Shown: piece by piece, positions 6,555-14,392 of the stretch
How positions within the stretch are numbered: position 1 is the stretch's first letter
Layout of the letters: every line of letters begins with the position of its first letter
Assembly: GCA_964487525.1 (NCBI GenBank)
Contig: CAZAQC010000007.1
Location: forward strand, 1-20,700
Reading direction: 5' to 3'
DNA from: UBA2177 sp964487525
GTDB lineage: Bacteria; Patescibacteriota; Dojkabacteria; SC72
Length of the DNA stretch: 20,700 bases
Notes under the pieces: model-generated
What the model saw: the letters and a program-made list of their open reading frames with translations, nothing else
Database searches by the model: none
What the model was told of the DNA's origin: nothing
Made by a program: the position numbers and the translations under genes

Positions 6555-8461
6555 TGTCAAAAATAATAGGAATAGATTTGGGAACCACAAATTCGGTTAT
6601 GGCCTATATGGAAGGTGGAAAGCCTAACGTGATACCAAATTCACAAGGTGGTAGATTAACACCATCTGTAGTTGCTGAGGATGAGAAAGGAGAAACTCTT
6701 GTAGGAGCTCCTGCTAAGAATCAAGCCATTACAAATCCTGAGGGTACAATTTACTCAGTCAAAAGATTGATTGGAAGATCTTGGGATGACCCTGAGGTAA
6801 AAAGGGATAAAGATTTGCTTCCATTTGAAATGAGAAAATCTGATGGGGGTGGTGTTGAAATAAAGATGGGAGATAAATGGTATACCCCTCAAGAAATATC
6901 AGCAAAGATACTTTCTAAAATGAAGAAAGATGCAGAGGAGTTCCTAGGAGAGGAAATTAAGGAAGCTGTCATAACAGTTCCAGCATATTTCGATGATTCT
7001 CAAAGGCAAGCTACAAAGGATGCAGGGAAAATAGCAGGGTTGGATGTAAAAAGAATTGTAAATGAGCCAACTGCTGCAGCTTTAGCGTATGGTATAGAGA
7101 AGAAAAAAGATGAAAAAGTCGCAATATTCGATTTAGGTGGTGGAACTTTCGATATATCAATTCTTGAAATGGGAGAAGGAGTCTTTGAAGTTCTTTCTAC
7201 TAATGGTGATACTCACCTTGGTGGAGATGACTTTGACCAAGTAATAATTGACCATTTGGCAGAAGCTTTCAAAGCAAAAGAGAATTTCGATTTGAGAGAT
7301 GATAGAACAGCTCTCCAAAGGTTAAGGGAAGCTGCAGAAAGAGCAAAAGTAGAATTATCTACATCTGAAGAAACGGATATTAACGTTCCGTACATCACAG
7401 CTACAGACAAAGGCCCAAAGCATTTGAAAGAGAAGCTTACAAGATCAGAATTAGAAAGAATAACTTCTAAATTAATAGAAAAGACAGTAGCTCCATGTGA
7501 GAAAGCTTTGAAAGACGCAAAACTTTCTAAGAAAGACATAGATGAAGTTCTTCTTGTTGGAGGAATGAGTAGAATGCCTGCTATCATAAGGAAGGTTGAG
7601 GAAATATTTGAGAAAGAAGCAAACAAGGGAGTGAACCCAGATGAGGTTGTAGGAGTTGGAGCTGCAATTCAAGCAGGAGTTTTAGGAGGAGATGTAAAAG
7701 ACATAACTCTTTTAGATGTTACTCCACTATCTTTGGGATTGGAGACTTTAGGAGGTGTGATGACAAAACTAATTGAAAGAAATACAACTATTCCTGTGGA
7801 GAAGAAACAAATATTCTCAACAGCGGCAGATAATCAACCAGGAGTGGAAATACATGTACTACAGGGAGAAAGAGAAATGGCTGCAGATAGTAAGACCTTG
7901 GGCAGATTCATACTTGATGGTATTCCACCTGCACCAAGGGGAGTTCCTCAAATAGAAGTTATGTTCTCAATCGATGCTAATGGTATATTAAATGTTAAAG
8001 CATTGGATCTTGCTACAAAGAAAGAACAGAAGATAACTATAACAGCATCAACAGGTTTGAAGAAAGAGGAAATAGAAAAGATGGTTGAAGAAGCAAGTAA
8101 GAATGTTGAAGAGGATAAGAAGAAGAGGGAGAGAGCAGAAAAGAGAAATGATGCAGATTCTTTATGTTTTAGTGTAGAAAAATTGATAAAGGAAAATAAG
8201 GAAAAGATAGACAAAAAAGACATAGAAGAAATTGAGAAAGAGTCAGAAGAATTGAAGAAACTCATTGAAAAAGAGGACTTCGATGAGAAAGAAGTTGGGG
8301 AAAAGACAGAAAAGCTTTCTGAAAGGATGCAAGAGATAGGAAAAAAAATGTATGAACAAGCAAGTAAGGAAGAGAAAAAAGGAGAGAAGGAGGAAGAAAG
8401 CAAAGGATCTGAAAAAGGAAAGGATGAGGTAAAAGAAGGTGAGGTAGTGGATGAAAAATAA
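6554..8461 (+). CDS. dnaK: Molecular chaperone DnaK (Hsp70)
   Basis: ATP-dependent Hsp70 chaperone of 635 residues. The ATPase domain shows IIGIDLGTTNSVMAYMEG, VPAYFDDSQRQATKDAG, VNEPTAAALAYG and IFDLGGGTFDISILEM. The linker/substrate domain begins near DVTPLSLGLETLGGVMTKLIERNTTIP, and the helical lid is charged. The C-terminal tail (last ~45 residues) is almost entirely Glu/Lys/Gly/Ser and ends EGEVVDEK. It is the last gene of hrcA-grpE-dnaK, closed by a strong terminator. No dnaJ follows it in this window, whereas many genomes have one here. Confidence 0.98.
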   Translation: MSKIIGIDLGTTNSVMAYMEGGKPNVIPNSQGGRLTPSVVAEDEKGETLVGAPAKNQAITNPEGTIYSVKRLIGRSWDDPEVKRDKDLLPFEMRKSDGGGVEIKMGDKWYTPQEISAKILSKMKKDAEEFLGEEIKEAVITVPAYFDDSQRQATKDAGKIAGLDVKRIVNEPTAAALAYGIEKKKDEKVAIFDLGGGTFDISILEMGEGVFEVLSTNGDTHLGGDDFDQVIIDHLAEAFKAKENFDLRDDRTALQRLREAAERAKVELSTSEETDINVPYITATDKGPKHLKEKLTRSELERITSKLIEKTVAPCEKALKDAKLSKKDIDEVLLVGGMSRMPAIIRKVEEIFEKEANKGVNPDEVVGVGAAIQAGVLGGDVKDITLLDVTPLSLGLETLGGVMTKLIERNTTIPVEKKQIFSTAADNQPGVEIHVLQGEREMAADSKTLGRFILDGIPPAPRGVPQIEVMFSIDANGILNVKALDLATKKEQKITITASTGLKKEEIEKMVEEASKNVEEDKKKRERAEKRNDADSLCFSVEKLIKENKEKIDKKDIEEIEKESEELKKLIEKEDFDEKEVGEKTEKLSERMQEIGKKMYEQASKEEKKGEKEEESKGSEKGKDEVKEGEVVDEK

Positions 8462-8479
8462 GGTCTGCTAAATAGTAAG

Positions 8480-8510
8480 AAAGGAGACTCTTGGTCTCCT
8501 TTTTTATTTA
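8480..8510 (+). terminator. Rho-independent terminator after dnaK
   Basis: A perfect 9-bp stem, AAAGGAGAC (8480-8488) with GTCTCCTTT (8494-8502), surrounds a 5-base loop. T-rich sequence follows to 8509. It lies 18 bases after the dnaK stop and ends the heat-shock operon. Confidence 0.9.
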
Positions 8511-8549
8511 TGGTAGCATTAATTGATTAATATATCGTAACTGCCAAAT

Positions 8550-10847
8550 ATGCTAGAAGATGCCAGATTAAGTATTAAAAATAAACTCACTATCCCTTTA
8601 GTTCAAAAATATATTTTTTGGACATTAATGCTTCTCTTACCTTTGGCAATAATGCCATTTCCCTGGGATTGGACAGAAAGAAGTATGTCTCTTCTGATTC
8701 TTTCATTTTCTACTGTAATACTAGGATTGGAAGTTATAAAGTTAGTATGGGATGGAAAAGCTAGTATCTTGAAGAGTACTTTAGATATTGGATTTTTTTC
8801 TATACTTCTTTCTATGCTTTTCTCTACTATCTTTTCTAGAGATATCAATACAAGTATATGGGGAACAGATGGTAGATTAGGAGGTAGTTTAATAATATTC
8901 ATATGTATAATATTAGTAACTATCTCAGCTAGAACATTTATTAAGGATGATAAGGATATACGTTATTCCATATTTGCTTTCCTTACAGGATTTTTCATAA
9001 ACAACATATTTAGCATACTTTCCTTCTTAGGAGTAAATATATGGGGACTGATTCCAGTATATAAGGATTTACATCAATACGGTTTACCATTATTAAGATC
9101 ATCAAAAGTCCATATTCTATTGAATCTTTTGAGTGTTATATCCTGTATAGGATTTGCAGGAGAATATTTTATAGAGAAGAAAAAAGAAACTAAGTATATT
9201 CTTTCCTTAATTTTTGGTTCAGTATCTATATTCAATATATGGATATTTTCAATAAATCAGGGGTTTAATTTGATATTTGTTACCCTATTGATTTTAATTC
9301 TCTTCTCACTATTTGTTTTAAAGAAACTTAAATTACAGGTAAATGTCTCAAAGAATATATTTCTTTTCTGTATTGTGAGTATCCTTATAATATTTGTTCC
9401 TACAGTACTACTTCAAATACCAGCAATAACAAAAATAATCATTCCCGAAAGTATGAATTTAGTAGCACAGGTATCCCTTGGTTCTGATGTCTCTTGGATA
9501 GTATCTGCTTCTGTATTTGTTGAATCATTTTTAAAGGGAATCTTTGGAATGGGTGTTGATACATACTCAATAGCGTACTATTTATACAAGCCTTTGAATG
9601 TTAACCTTTTAGCTTTCAATGATGTTACCTTCTATTACGCAGGTAGTGAAATATTCACCCAATTTACGAATGGTGGTTTAATTTGGTTATTGGTTTGGAT
9701 CTTTATGGGTTTCTTGATAGTAAAAAGCTTTTTAGTAGATCTAAAGAATATTAAAACATATGCAGATAATTCTAATACTTGGAGACTTTTAATATTGAAT
9801 CTTGCTATCTTTGTCATATATCTTTCCTCTCTTTTTGTCACATATTCAGTACTTGTCCTCTTACTCTTCTTAGCTTTAGCCACAATGAGAACTATAACTA
9901 AAGAAATATTAAAGAAAGGAGCAGGGGATAAATTTGTAATAAAACTTTGGGCTGTAAATCTAAATACTGTAAATGAGGGTAATAGATCTGCATATAATCT
10001 TAATATTTTTGTTACCGTAATAGTTTCTTGTATTTCCTTGGGGGTACTGGGTTTTTGGATCACTAAGGGGATATCAAGTGCATATGCACTTAAGGCTGAG
10101 TCCTACTTTGTGGAACAAAATAGGAGATATCAAGGGGATGTTTATCCTACAATGGATGAAAGAGAAGCATTTGTTGCTTCAATGAGTTATTACTATTCAA
10201 GAGCCGTTGATTTTGATAAAAACAATTCTTTGTACAATAGGAGACAAGGGCTAATGTACCTAGAAAGAGTTGGAATAGCAGCTGAGAAATACTCGAAATC
10301 AGATGGAGAAGAAGATACTAATTCAGAATTGATAAAAGATGTTGGAGTCTGGAAAAATTATGTAATAGATTCTACAAGAAAAAGTATAGACCTTTCTCCT
10401 TCTGTATATGCTAACTGGGAAGCAAGATCGAGAATATACATGGGATTAGTAGGTATGGGTTTCTATGATTACACCTCTGATGCGATTTTTTCTTTGGAGA
10501 AAGCATTAGAGCTTAATCCTCTAAATTTTGAATTACACTACAGTGTAGCTCAGATATATATTGTTAAAGGAGAGAAGGACAATGCATTATCATCATTGAC
10601 CAAGGTATTGGGAATTAATCCTCAACATATACCCTCTATACTTTTAGCAGGAGATTTGAACAAAGAAAAGGGAAATATGGATATATATGAATCATACTTA
10701 AAAGCTGCAAAGAAGATTTTGGAGAATCAAGGAAATACCGATTTAGATGTATATACTGAAATAACGAAGCAATTGAACTCATTAAGTGGTGAAACTACTG
10801 AAGAGACAGTTCAAGAAGAAATTCCTTCTGAAGAAGAAGAAAAATAG
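8550..10847 (+). CDS. O-antigen ligase/polymerase-like membrane protein with C-terminal TPRs
   Basis: Large integral membrane protein of 765 residues. Residues ~15-460 form a series of about ten hydrophobic helices broken by short loops. A larger outside loop around residues 300-370 includes GMGVDTYSIAYYLYKP, which resembles the conserved loop of Wzy/WaaL/PglL-type enzymes that transfer lipid-linked glycans. Another membrane helix lies at ~482-505. A soluble C-terminal part follows, with TPR-like units at ~643-725 (AIFSLEKALELNPLNFELHYS, then DNALSSLTKVLGINPQHIP) and an acidic end. In this family it would polymerise or ligate surface polysaccharide or glycosylate pilin-like proteins; the substrate is unknown. 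Its last 37 bases overlap the 3' end of comF on the other strand. Confidence 0.75.
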   Translation: MLEDARLSIKNKLTIPLVQKYIFWTLMLLLPLAIMPFPWDWTERSMSLLILSFSTVILGLEVIKLVWDGKASILKSTLDIGFFSILLSMLFSTIFSRDINTSIWGTDGRLGGSLIIFICIILVTISARTFIKDDKDIRYSIFAFLTGFFINNIFSILSFLGVNIWGLIPVYKDLHQYGLPLLRSSKVHILLNLLSVISCIGFAGEYFIEKKKETKYILSLIFGSVSIFNIWIFSINQGFNLIFVTLLILILFSLFVLKKLKLQVNVSKNIFLFCIVSILIIFVPTVLLQIPAITKIIIPESMNLVAQVSLGSDVSWIVSASVFVESFLKGIFGMGVDTYSIAYYLYKPLNVNLLAFNDVTFYYAGSEIFTQFTNGGLIWLLVWIFMGFLIVKSFLVDLKNIKTYADNSNTWRLLILNLAIFVIYLSSLFVTYSVLVLLLFLALATMRTITKEILKKGAGDKFVIKLWAVNLNTVNEGNRSAYNLNIFVTVIVSCISLGVLGFWITKGISSAYALKAESYFVEQNRRYQGDVYPTMDEREAFVASMSYYYSRAVDFDKNNSLYNRRQGLMYLERVGIAAEKYSKSDGEEDTNSELIKDVGVWKNYVIDSTRKSIDLSPSVYANWEARSRIYMGLVGMGFYDYTSDAIFSLEKALELNPLNFELHYSVAQIYIVKGEKDNALSSLTKVLGINPQHIPSILLAGDLNKEKGNMDIYESYLKAAKKILENQGNTDLDVYTEITKQLNSLSGETTEETVQEEIPSEEEEK

Positions 10848-11539
10848 GGTCTTCCCCTAAACATGCAAGCAGCATTGATAGCTAGTTCCTTCCCATAATG
10901 ATTCTTAAGAACTTTTGAAACACTTTCTAAAGTAGACGCCGTAGTTATTACATCATCTATTATAGTTATGCTTTGATATGATGAAATATCTAAAACCTCT
11001 TGTATGAAAAAGTCATTTTTAGAGATTTTGCTTCTTTCATCCTTGTCTTTCAATGCCTGATGTTCCTCTGTATTTTTTCTACCTAACAAGTTAGGCGAAA
11101 AATCAAGATTTAAATTGTTAGATAAAGATTTTGCTAAATCATATGTTTGATTAAATCCTCTTTCCCTAAGTCTATTAGAAGATATTGGGATATTTGTAAT
11201 GAGGCTATTCTTTAATACATCCCTAAAATTTGAATTTAAAATACTTTCAAGAAAAAACTCAGATAGTACAGGAGAAATATCGTATACATAGTTATATTTA
11301 TATTTCTTCAACAGATCAGAACTTAAAGAATTGTATTCCCATGATACAAATATATGATCTAGAGAGTAATTGTTTCTGCATGGTAAATGAGTTCTAAAAT
11401 TAGGAGAAATACTTCTGCAAACATAACATTCAGGTAGATTTCTTTTAAACAGTTTTTTGCAAGTATCACATAAATAATTCCCCTTCCTTTTGCATATACT
11501 ACATACTTTAGGAAATAATAGATCAAGGACGGATTCCAT
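10811..11539 (-). CDS. comF: ComF-family phosphoribosyltransferase-like competence protein
   Basis: ComF proteins act in the cytosol during natural transformation, helping to handle incoming single-stranded DNA. This one is 242 residues from ATG 11539: an N-terminal zinc-ribbon-like region (VCSICKRKGNYLCDTCKKLF, then CYVC), the NRLRERGFNQTYDLAKSL block and a phosphoribosyltransferase loop SITIIDDVITTASTLES. A GTG at 11593 would give 18 more residues. I prefer 11539 because family members begin with a sequence like ESVLDLLFPKVC, and because a GATAAT lies 6 bases before this ATG. It overlaps the preceding convergent gene by 37 bases and is divergent from murJ. CPR bacteria commonly carry com genes and rely on imported nucleic acid. 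Confidence 0.88.
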   Translation of the reverse strand: MESVLDLLFPKVCSICKRKGNYLCDTCKKLFKRNLPECYVCRSISPNFRTHLPCRNNYSLDHIFVSWEYNSLSSDLLKKYKYNYVYDISPVLSEFFLESILNSNFRDVLKNSLITNIPISSNRLRERGFNQTYDLAKSLSNNLNLDFSPNLLGRKNTEEHQALKDKDERSKISKNDFFIQEVLDISSYQSITIIDDVITTASTLESVSKVLKNHYGKELAINAACMFRGRPYFSSSSEGISS

Positions 11540-11545
11540 ATATCT

Positions 11546-11551
11546 ATTATC
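11546..11551 (-). promoter_or_regulatory. Putative -10 of comF, leaderless type
   Basis: A GATAAT on the minus strand (11551-11546) ends 6 bases before the preferred comF ATG. No clear -35 and no Shine-Dalgarno sequence are visible. It supports the shorter comF start but is weak alone. Confidence 0.35.
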
Positions 11552-11620
11552 GTAATAAATTGTTAAAATTCGATTAATTGATAAAAATCTCACTTTAAAT
11601 TATTATATTAATCGCATACT

Positions 11621-11629
11621 TGATATCTT
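11621..11629 (+). promoter_or_regulatory. Putative extended -10 of murJ, leaderless type
   Basis: TGA-TATCTT (11621-11629) ends 6 bases before the murJ ATG at 11636. The -35 is not convincing. It is the same TGn-TAnnnT arrangement seen before the metalloprotease and ABC genes. Confidence 0.4.
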
Positions 11630-11635
11630 TAGAAC

Positions 11636-13423
11636 ATGTTAAAAATATTAAAACAGAAAAACAGTGTCTTTTTCATAATGCTAATACTGTTGATTACGAA
11701 AGTTCTTGGATTTCTAAAATTAAGAACAATAGCTCAACTATTTGGAGTCTCTCATGAATTGGATATATTTTGGGCAGCCTTCACTATACCTGATATGCTA
11801 TTTATGGTTCTTGTTGCAGGTTCTATAAATGCTGCTATTATACCGATATTCTCAAGTATCTTTCATAAAGAGGGTAAAGAATTTCTAAATGAATTTTTTA
11901 ACTACCTTACATTAATCATAGCCTTCTTCTGCACAGCTGTAGCCCTACTATTATTCATCTTTACACCTCAGCTTACGACTTTCTTGATAGAGTCGGAATC
12001 ATTACAAAGCATTTTAAACTTTTCAGAAAGAATAAGTTTAGAAGACTATAACCTTTTTGTTTCCTTGACTAGGATAATGATGATATCTCCTGTATTGTTA
12101 GGAATAAGTAGTCTCGTTACAGGATATTTACAAGTACGAAAAGAATTCTTCATAACCTCCCTAGCACCTCTTTTTTACAATTTTGCAATGATAATAGGGT
12201 CAATTATCCTAGTTGTGTTTTTTCATATGGGAGTAGAAGGTATAGCCATATCAGCAGTTATTGGCTCTTTCTTTCATTTCCTAATACAGACGCCTAAATT
12301 CAAAGAATACTATGATACAAAGTTTAGAATTGGGATAGGTACATTAATAAAAGGAATAAAGCATAATGAAACGGTACATGCTCTTAAGCTTGCAATTCCA
12401 AGGACAATTGGAATATTCGGAGAGCAGATAAACATAATTGTTAATACATTAATAAGTTTTTCATTAGCAGCTGGAGCTCTTAGTGCATACAAATTTGCAT
12501 TAAGCTTACACCTCTTCCCAATAAATATAATTGGAAGTGCTGTAGCTCAGGTCGCCCTTCCTGATTTAGCAGAAAATTGTGATGACAGAGACAAGTTTTG
12601 TGGAGTATTAAACAAATCTATACAAACTGCCCTTTTTTTAGTCCTGCCAATAGTAGCGGTTCTGTTAATTCTTAGATTACCATTAGTAAGATTGGCATAT
12701 GGTACAGGAGCATTTGACTGGAGAGCTACCATTCTTACAGCCTGGTGTTTGGTCCTTTTAAGCCTTTCTGTCATTGGGCAAACAGTTGTCCAAATACTTT
12801 TAAGAGCCTTTTATGCATTGAAAGAGACGTGGTTACCATTAATAGCAGTAGCAATTGGAATCTTTGTGAATATTTCTTTGGCTTTCCTTCTAACAAACTT
12901 CTTTAGCCATTACTATGATTGGAGGCCAATTCTAGAGCAAATGTTCTTACAGGTATCAAATGCTAATGGTGAGGGATTTGTGGATGTTTTGATATCATTT
13001 ATTAAGGACATAGTTAAATGGTCTACTCAAAGAGGAGATTCGGATATGGGTGTAGGTGGACTTTCTCTAAGTTTAGGTATCTCATATTTTGTAGAAATGA
13101 TAACTCTTTCTTTACTACTTAATCTTAAGAGTAAGGTAATAACCTGGGATGAAACAATATATCCAACGATAAAGAAGGTACTTAACACAGGATTAATGTG
13201 TATTGGTATGTACTTTGTATTTAAGCTATTTGATTTTCAATTGGATACAACAAAAACCGTTTCAATAGTTGTTCTTACATTCATAACAACAATATATGGC
13301 TTTGTGTCATATTGGCTTGGTTGTAAAGTATTTAAAATACAGGAAGTAAATATAATAGATAGATTGTTAGATGATATCAAAAGTAACTTATTCAAAAAGA
13401 AGACAGTAAATGAGACTATTTAA
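11636..13423 (+). CDS. murJ: Lipid II flippase MurJ (MviN)
   Basis: MurJ flips lipid II across the cytoplasmic membrane for peptidoglycan synthesis. The protein is 595 residues with about 14 hydrophobic helices. The family start is clear (ITKVLGFLKLRTIAQLFGVSHELDIFWAAFTIPDMLF), followed by NAAIIPIFS and the middle signature QINIIVNTLISFSLAAGALSAYKFALSLHLFPINIIGSAVAQVALPDLAE. It is longer than the common ~510 residues because of an insertion at about residues 425-480 between helices (hydrophilic, containing YDWRPILEQMF and GDSDMGVGG). The last 14 bases overlap the start of the next gene, so the two are co-expressed. Divergent from comF. Confidence 0.93.
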   Translation: MLKILKQKNSVFFIMLILLITKVLGFLKLRTIAQLFGVSHELDIFWAAFTIPDMLFMVLVAGSINAAIIPIFSSIFHKEGKEFLNEFFNYLTLIIAFFCTAVALLLFIFTPQLTTFLIESESLQSILNFSERISLEDYNLFVSLTRIMMISPVLLGISSLVTGYLQVRKEFFITSLAPLFYNFAMIIGSIILVVFFHMGVEGIAISAVIGSFFHFLIQTPKFKEYYDTKFRIGIGTLIKGIKHNETVHALKLAIPRTIGIFGEQINIIVNTLISFSLAAGALSAYKFALSLHLFPINIIGSAVAQVALPDLAENCDDRDKFCGVLNKSIQTALFLVLPIVAVLLILRLPLVRLAYGTGAFDWRATILTAWCLVLLSLSVIGQTVVQILLRAFYALKETWLPLIAVAIGIFVNISLAFLLTNFFSHYYDWRPILEQMFLQVSNANGEGFVDVLISFIKDIVKWSTQRGDSDMGVGGLSLSLGISYFVEMITLSLLLNLKSKVITWDETIYPTIKKVLNTGLMCIGMYFVFKLFDFQLDTTKTVSIVVLTFITTIYGFVSYWLGCKVFKIQEVNIIDRLLDDIKSNLFKKKTVNETI

Positions 13424-14000
13424 GAAAATACTTCTTTTGATACTTCTCCTCTTCACCATATTCCTCCTGTTAACCTTTCTCATGTACAGAAATTGGGAGC
13501 AAAAAACTTTCTCAACAGATAGTTTGATTGTATGCTCTACCGACATTGATGAAGAGGCCTTTGATATTGATACAAAAATTGAGAAATTTATTCTCTCAGA
13601 TAGTAAGACAGAATTTGTCACCTTTACAGCAGAAGAAGTAGTAAATGTTTTAAAATCAAACATACAGGTTGGAGAATCAGCACAAGTAGAGGATCTATGT
13701 GTACTCTCTTCAAAAGGTATGTGGTCTGTATATCTTAAATACAGATTAGGGGAAATTCCTGTTCCTTGGATAGTATTGGATATTGTAAAAGATGATAGGG
13801 AGACAGCTGAAATCTATGTAAAAGACCTGTATATAGGGGGATATTTAATACCTAAGATCTTCTCAAAGAAAATAGTAGTAGAAATAAACAAGGGGATTAG
13901 TGATGCAATAATTCTAGTCAATGAGAATAGTTTTCTTGGAAGAAATATCAAAAACATTGAACTTCTAGAAGAGAGGATAGTCATAAAAGGTTCACTTTAA
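13410..14000 (+). CDS. Single-pass membrane protein, YpmS/DUF2140-like
   Basis: Protein of 196 residues with one N-terminal membrane segment (residues ~5-26, Leu/Ile/Phe-rich, preceded by Arg and Lys, so the bulk should face outside). The outer domain contains FTAEEVVNVLKSNI, which resembles the 'helix after the first strand' seen in YpmS-type proteins. Its later part alternates beta strands (YIGGYLIPKIF, KNIELLEERIVIKGSL). I recognise this general plan from DUF2140 proteins but not a firm family match. The start overlaps the end of murJ by 14 bases, implying translational coupling and a job near the cell wall. Function unknown. Confidence 0.6.
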   Translation: MRLFKKILLLILLLFTIFLLLTFLMYRNWEQKTFSTDSLIVCSTDIDEEAFDIDTKIEKFILSDSKTEFVTFTAEEVVNVLKSNIQVGESAQVEDLCVLSSKGMWSVYLKYRLGEIPVPWIVLDIVKDDRETAEIYVKDLYIGGYLIPKIFSKKIVVEINKGISDAIILVNENSFLGRNIKNIELLEERIVIKGSL

Positions 14001-14003
14001 GGC

Positions 14004-14033
14004 TTGAATATCCAATATACTCTGTGATACAAT
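14004..14033 (+). promoter_or_regulatory. Promoter of groES-groEL
   Basis: TTGAAT (14004-14009), an 18-base spacer and TACAAT (14028-14033) preceded by TGA give an extended -10. The predicted start (~14040) lies inside the CIRCE-like repeat at 14037-14063, mirroring the hrcA promoter. Confidence 0.75.
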
Positions 14034-14036
14034 TCT

Positions 14037-14063
14037 TTGGCAATCATTAAATTAATCTGCTAA
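14037..14063 (+). promoter_or_regulatory. CIRCE-like HrcA operator upstream of groES
   Basis: TTGGCA (14037-14042), 15 bases, TGCTAA (14058-14063). The spacing and 27-base length match CIRCE and the hrcA operator in this window. Eleven of the twelve outer-arm bases fit, and the inner triplets are degenerate. It ends 6 bases before the groES ATG. It should place groESL under the same HrcA. Confidence 0.75.
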
Positions 14064-14069
14064 ATAGAT

Positions 14070-14369
14070 ATGGCAAAAAATATAAAAATTCAACCATTAG
14101 GACAAAGGGTATTACTAAAACCTGACGAAGTAGAAAAAACTACCGCAGGTGGGTTGGTTCTTCCTCCAAGTTCAAGTGAAGAGCAAAAATCTGAAACAGG
14201 TGTTGTTGTTAAATTAGGAAATGGAAAAGTAAAAGGTAAAGAGGTTACTTTTGATGTTGCGGTTGGTGACAGAGTATATTTCAAAAAATATTCTCCCGAT
14301 GAAATAGAAATAGATAATGAGAAATATCTTCTTTTGAATACTGAAGATATTCTTGCAGTTATTAAATAA
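14070..14369 (+). CDS. groES: Co-chaperonin GroES
   Basis: Lid of the GroEL chamber, 99 residues: IQPLGQRVLLKPDEVEKTTAGGLVLPPSS contains the start of the beta-barrel and the mobile loop (GGLVLP) that contacts GroEL. GVVVKLGNGKVKGKEV and GDRVYFKKYSPDEIEIDNEKYLLL complete the fold, ending TEDILAVIK. It is the first gene of groESL; groEL starts 23 bases after it. No Shine-Dalgarno sequence is visible. Confidence 0.97.
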   Translation: MAKNIKIQPLGQRVLLKPDEVEKTTAGGLVLPPSSSEEQKSETGVVVKLGNGKVKGKEVTFDVAVGDRVYFKKYSPDEIEIDNEKYLLLNTEDILAVIK

Positions 14370-14392
14370 TTAAATTTACAAGAACTACAAAT

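Noticed and set aside
8465..8476. TCTGCTAAATAG after dnaK, identical to the right arm region of the groES CIRCE
   Set aside because: No matching left arm lies 21 bases upstream (8446-8451 reads AGTGGA), and it sits between a stop codon and a terminator, so it is not an operator.
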